Below are positions 61,584-64,000 of a DNA stretch of 64,000 nt, in pieces. How positions within the stretch are numbered: position 1 is the stretch's first letter; every line of letters begins with the position of its first letter. The position numbers and the translations under genes are program-made. Source of the stretch: Pelobacter seleniigenes DSM 18267 (GTDB lineage: Bacteria; Desulfobacterota; Desulfuromonadia; Desulfuromonadales; Geopsychrobacteraceae); the NCBI RefSeq assembly GCF_000711225.1, contig NZ_JOMG01000005.1, positions 186,001 to 250,000 of the forward strand, given 5' to 3'. The notes beneath the pieces were generated by a model, which was not told the origin of the DNA, did no database searches, and saw only the letters and a program-made list of their open reading frames with translations.

Positions 61584-62878
61584 GATGCGCTGCCCGACAC
61601 GTCTTCGGTGATGACTTTCATCCCGACTTTGAGGTCGCCGCCGACAATCTCGGTGACCCGGCCGTTGGTGGCTCCGGTCTTGACCTGGATGGCCACGGGT
61701 TGACCGTCCTGCAGTACCCATACCCGTGGGCTGTTCCCGCTCGGTGCTGCGGCGGGCTTGGCGGTCCGGCGCGGTGGTCGGGGAATCAGCATGCGCATGA
61801 AATTGACCCCAGAGCGGCCTTTGTTCTGCTGGTTGCTGCTCGGGCTGTAGCGCAACGCCGCATTGGGCACCAGCAGGGCATTGTCATGGACCAGAGTGAC
61901 GATGTCGGCATTGCCGGTCATGCCCGGACGCAGACTGAGGTCGTCGTTGTTGACGGCCAAAATAGTCAGGTAGGAGATGACGCCGTCCTTCTCCTGAGAA
62001 CCGTAGCCGACCCGGGTGATCACGGCATTGTAGCTGCGCCCCGGCCAGGCATCGACGGTGAAGGTGGCCTGCTGGCCTTTTTTGACCTGGCCGACATCGG
62101 CCTCATCCACATCCACCTGGAGTTCCATCTTGGCCAGATTCTCGGCCAGGGTGAACAACACCGGAGCTTGAAAAGAGGCCGCAACGGTCTGGCCTGGATC
62201 GATTTCGCGGGTCAGCACCACGCCGTTGATGGGGGAGCGGATGCTGGCTTTCTTCAGGTTGGTTTCATCCGACTGAAGTTCGGCCTTGGCCTGCAGTACG
62301 CTGGCTTTGGCACTGGCCAGACTGGCTTCGGCGCGCTTGAGAGTGGCCACGGCCACATCCATTTCGGTTTTGGCCGGGACCTTACCGCCGGAAATCTGCG
62401 CAACCTGGCGATAGCGCTCCAGGGTGGCATTTGATTCTTCGACCGTGGCTTCGGTCTGCATGACCTGGGCCTGGGCAGCGGCCAGATTGGCGCGGGACCT
62501 GGTCACCGCATCCTCCAGTTTGGAGCGGTCCAGACGCGCCAGTTCCTGGCCCTTGCTGACATGGTCGTTGACGTCGACAAACACCTGCTCGACGATGCCC
62601 GACAGTTCGCTGCCGACATCCACCTGATTGGTCGGCTGCAGGTTGCCGGTCGCTGACACCTTGACCTGCAGGGTGCCCCGACTGACCGCTTCGGTAGCAT
62701 ACTGGGGGCCGGCGGCTTTTTCTTCGGCCCGGAAAAATGGCACCACGGCCGCGCCGATCACGACCAGAATCAGAATCAGCCACCACCAGCGCCAGCGCGA
62801 TCTTTTCCCGGCCGGGGAGTTGAGCAGCTGTTCCAGGGAGGGTTTGGCGCTGTCCGCTTGTTGTTGGGTTGTCTTCAT
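61580..62878 (-). CDS. macA: MacA-type periplasmic adaptor (HlyD/RND-MFP family)
   Basis: A 432-residue membrane-fusion protein with one N-terminal transmembrane helix (about 27-48), a lipoyl half-motif (LQVKVSATGNLQPTNQVDVG), a long helical hairpin (about 100-215, Gln/Ala-rich), the second lipoyl half (SIRSPINGVVLTREID), beta-barrel and membrane-proximal domains. It links the inner-membrane ABC pump to the outer-membrane channel. A proline- and basic-rich insert (IPRPPRRTAKPAAAPSG) near 375 is unusual. It is second in the operon, 3 bases after the outer-membrane factor gene. Confidence 0.92.
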   Translation of the reverse strand: MKTTQQQADSAKPSLEQLLNSPAGKRSRWRWWWLILILVVIGAAVVPFFRAEEKAAGPQYATEAVSRGTLQVKVSATGNLQPTNQVDVGSELSGIVEQVFVDVNDHVSKGQELARLDRSKLEDAVTRSRANLAAAQAQVMQTEATVEESNATLERYRQVAQISGGKVPAKTEMDVAVATLKRAEASLASAKASVLQAKAELQSDETNLKKASIRSPINGVVLTREIDPGQTVAASFQAPVLFTLAENLAKMELQVDVDEADVGQVKKGQQATFTVDAWPGRSYNAVITRVGYGSQEKDGVISYLTILAVNNDDLSLRPGMTGNADIVTLVHDNALLVPNAALRYSPSSNQQNKGRSGVNFMRMLIPRPPRRTAKPAAAPSGNSPRVWVLQDGQPVAIQVKTGATNGRVTEIVGGDLKVGMKVITEDVSGSAS

Positions 62879-62881
62879 CGA

Positions 62882-64000
62882 TTATCCTTGTTGATTGAGC
62901 TGGTCTTCGGCTGCGTGTTGCCAGCCGCCGCCCAGCGCTTTGTAGAGACGAATGAGAGCCAGGACCCGATCAGCGCGGGCCGTGGCCAGGCTGTCGGCGC
63001 TGCTGCGCACGGTCCGTTCGGCGTCGAGGACCGCCTGGAAATCGATCAAGCCGGCGCTGTATCTCTGCTTGGCAAGCTCCGCGGCATTCTGCGCTGCCGT
63101 GGTCGCTGCGGCCAGGGCTTCACTTTGCGCGCTGCTGCGGTCCAGGGAGACCAGGGCATTTTCAACTTCACTGAGAGCGGTGAGAACACTTTGTTCATAA
63201 CTGATCCTGGCCTGCTCCCGGACCGCATCCTGCACTTCGACCTGCTTACGCAGCTTGCCGGCGTTGAAGATCGGTGCGGTGATCCCGCCGAGCAGCGATG
63301 CCGTATCCGCACCACTGTTGTGCAGTCCGCCCAGGGTCAGTGCTTCCAGGCCGATGGAGCCGGACAGTTTGAAGGTTGGGTAACGGGCCGCTTCGGCGGC
63401 ACCCAGGCGGGCGGTCTCTGCGGCCAGATTGCGTTCGGCGACCTGGATGTCCGGGCGTTGCCGGACCGTGTCTGCCGGAATGCCGATGGCCAGACGGTCG
63501 GGAATCAGGGGCAGGTTGGTTGCGGTGGACAGCTGTTGCTGCAGCGCGCCGGGAGCTTTGCCGAGGAGGATCTCCAGGGCATGTTCAGCCTGGAATTGGG
63601 TTGTCTCCAGACTGGGCAATTGCGCCCTGGTCTGTTCCAGATTGCTGCGCGCCTGCTCGACATCCTGACTGCTGACCAGTCCGGCCTGGGCACGCCATTG
63701 GGTCAGTTGCAGGGTTTCCTCCTGACTTGCGAGGTTGGCGCGGATGATTTTCAGGCGCAGCTGCTGAGAGCGAATCTGGATGTAATTGGTGGCGACCTCG
63801 GCAGCCAGGGAGACCCGGGTGTTGGCGAAGCTGGCGGTGCTGGCCTGGAGAGCATTCTGGGCGGCTTCGACATTGCGCCGGACCCCGCCGAAGATATCCA
63901 GTTCCCAGCTGGCATCGAACCCGACCTGGTAGAGCTCGTGGGTCTTGCCGCTGCCGGTTTCCGCACTTGACTTGCTGCGCGAAGCCGATCCCGAGCCGGT
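62882..64000 (-). CDS. TolC/NodT-type outer-membrane efflux protein, 5' end beyond the window
   Basis: The open frame runs without stop from 62882 to the right edge, so at least 372 residues are present and the N-terminus is missing. It has the outer-membrane-factor pattern: YQVGFDASWELDIFGG, long helices, the repeated GLVSSQDVEQARSNLEQT, LGKAPGAL and RQRPDIQVAERNL, ending with KALGGGW. These trimers form the outer-membrane exit duct. The GFDASWELDIFGG and LIPDRLAIGIPADTVRQRPD forms suit the NodT subgroup, often lipoproteins. It is first in the operon with macA and the split MacB genes. An apparent TTG start at 63619 is internal. Confidence 0.92.
   Translation of the reverse strand, partial: TGSGSASRSKSSAETGSGKTHELYQVGFDASWELDIFGGVRRNVEAAQNALQASTASFANTRVSLAAEVATNYIQIRSQQLRLKIIRANLASQEETLQLTQWRAQAGLVSSQDVEQARSNLEQTRAQLPSLETTQFQAEHALEILLGKAPGALQQQLSTATNLPLIPDRLAIGIPADTVRQRPDIQVAERNLAAETARLGAAEAARYPTFKLSGSIGLEALTLGGLHNSGADTASLLGGITAPIFNAGKLRKQVEVQDAVREQARISYEQSVLTALSEVENALVSLDRSSAQSEALAAATTAAQNAAELAKQRYSAGLIDFQAVLDAERTVRSSADSLATARADRVLALIRLYKALGGGWQHAAEDQLNQQG

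Noticed and set aside
63505-63693. Start of the outer-membrane efflux gene at 63619
   Set aside because: That TTG is internal. The same frame continues upstream with typical TolC-family sequence to the window edge.

Overview
The window looks like a chromosomal segment of a Gram-negative anaerobe of the Desulfuromonadales/Geobacter type (Desulfobacterota, the former Deltaproteobacteria). The evidence is the gene set: lpxH and outer-membrane lipid-transport genes, a PxxKW cysteine-rich protein, rubredoxin, a class I [4Fe-4S] fumarase, an oxygen-sensitive Fe-S assembly operon of nifS/nifU type, a B12-dependent methionine synthase, and proteins combining HDOD, GGDEF and MshEN domains. The genus is inferred from gene content only. 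No rRNA, tRNA or CRISPR array was seen. Most of the window is ordinary, densely packed housekeeping sequence. The exceptions are the AT-rich left edge and several repeat-bearing gaps.

Layout. 1-960: an AT-rich edge with a broken GGDEF fragment, a small YcxB-like membrane protein and one copy of a 107-bp dispersed repeat. 955-8040: HAD phosphatase, purB, a patatin-like lipase, a large Lon-family protease and pfkA. 8041-8631: a diverged tandem duplication. 8632-12919: two M16 peptidase subunits and a YihY protein. 12923-18264: lpxH, glyoxalase, TPR protein, YitT, a KefB-type antiporter and the PxxKW protein. 18385-26033: OFA-type MFS transporter, YcgN-like protein, phosphohexomutase, CDF metal exporter, SLC13-type permease, a PP1-like phosphatase and a DUF302 protein. 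26336-29924: a PqiC/MlaD/MlaF/MlaE lipid-transport operon. 30025-33840: a c-di-GMP-flavoured cluster (HDOD-GGDEF, helical-repeat protein, stand-alone MshEN protein). 34024-39166: methionine synthase split into two genes, rubredoxin, a MITE-like element, a MetF-type reductase and AMMECR1. 39397-45847: M48 protease, PH-domain protein, miaB, PHP phosphoesterase, M42 peptidase and cfa. 45930-52458: DEAD-box helicase, a repeat-rich gap, an RND/MMPL exporter and fumarase. 52813-58094: cysE-iscR-nifS-nifU-mnmA-mtaB. 58116-64000: an Atg22-like MFS transporter and a MacB/MacA/TolC-type efflux operon whose outer-membrane gene runs off the right edge.

How the genes work together. The 52.8-58.1 kb operon links cysteine synthesis (CysE), sulfur mobilisation (NifS), cluster assembly (NifU), a cluster-sensing repressor (IscR) and two consumers of that sulfur, tRNA 2-thiolation (MnmA) and tRNA methylthiolation (MtaB). 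MiaB at 41.3 kb belongs to the same physiology. The split MetH and the MetF-type enzyme serve the folate/methionine cycle. The Mla-type operon, the RND exporter, the MacAB-TolC-type pump and lpxH all concern the envelope.

The most unusual items are the MshEN/helical-repeat/HDOD-GGDEF cluster, the domain-boundary split of MetH, the complementary loss of catalytic motifs in the M16 pair, and several structured repeats: the 107-bp dispersed repeat, the MITE-like element at 37.7 kb and the tandem duplication in front of pfkA. I did not find a clearly new multi-gene defence or biosynthetic system.
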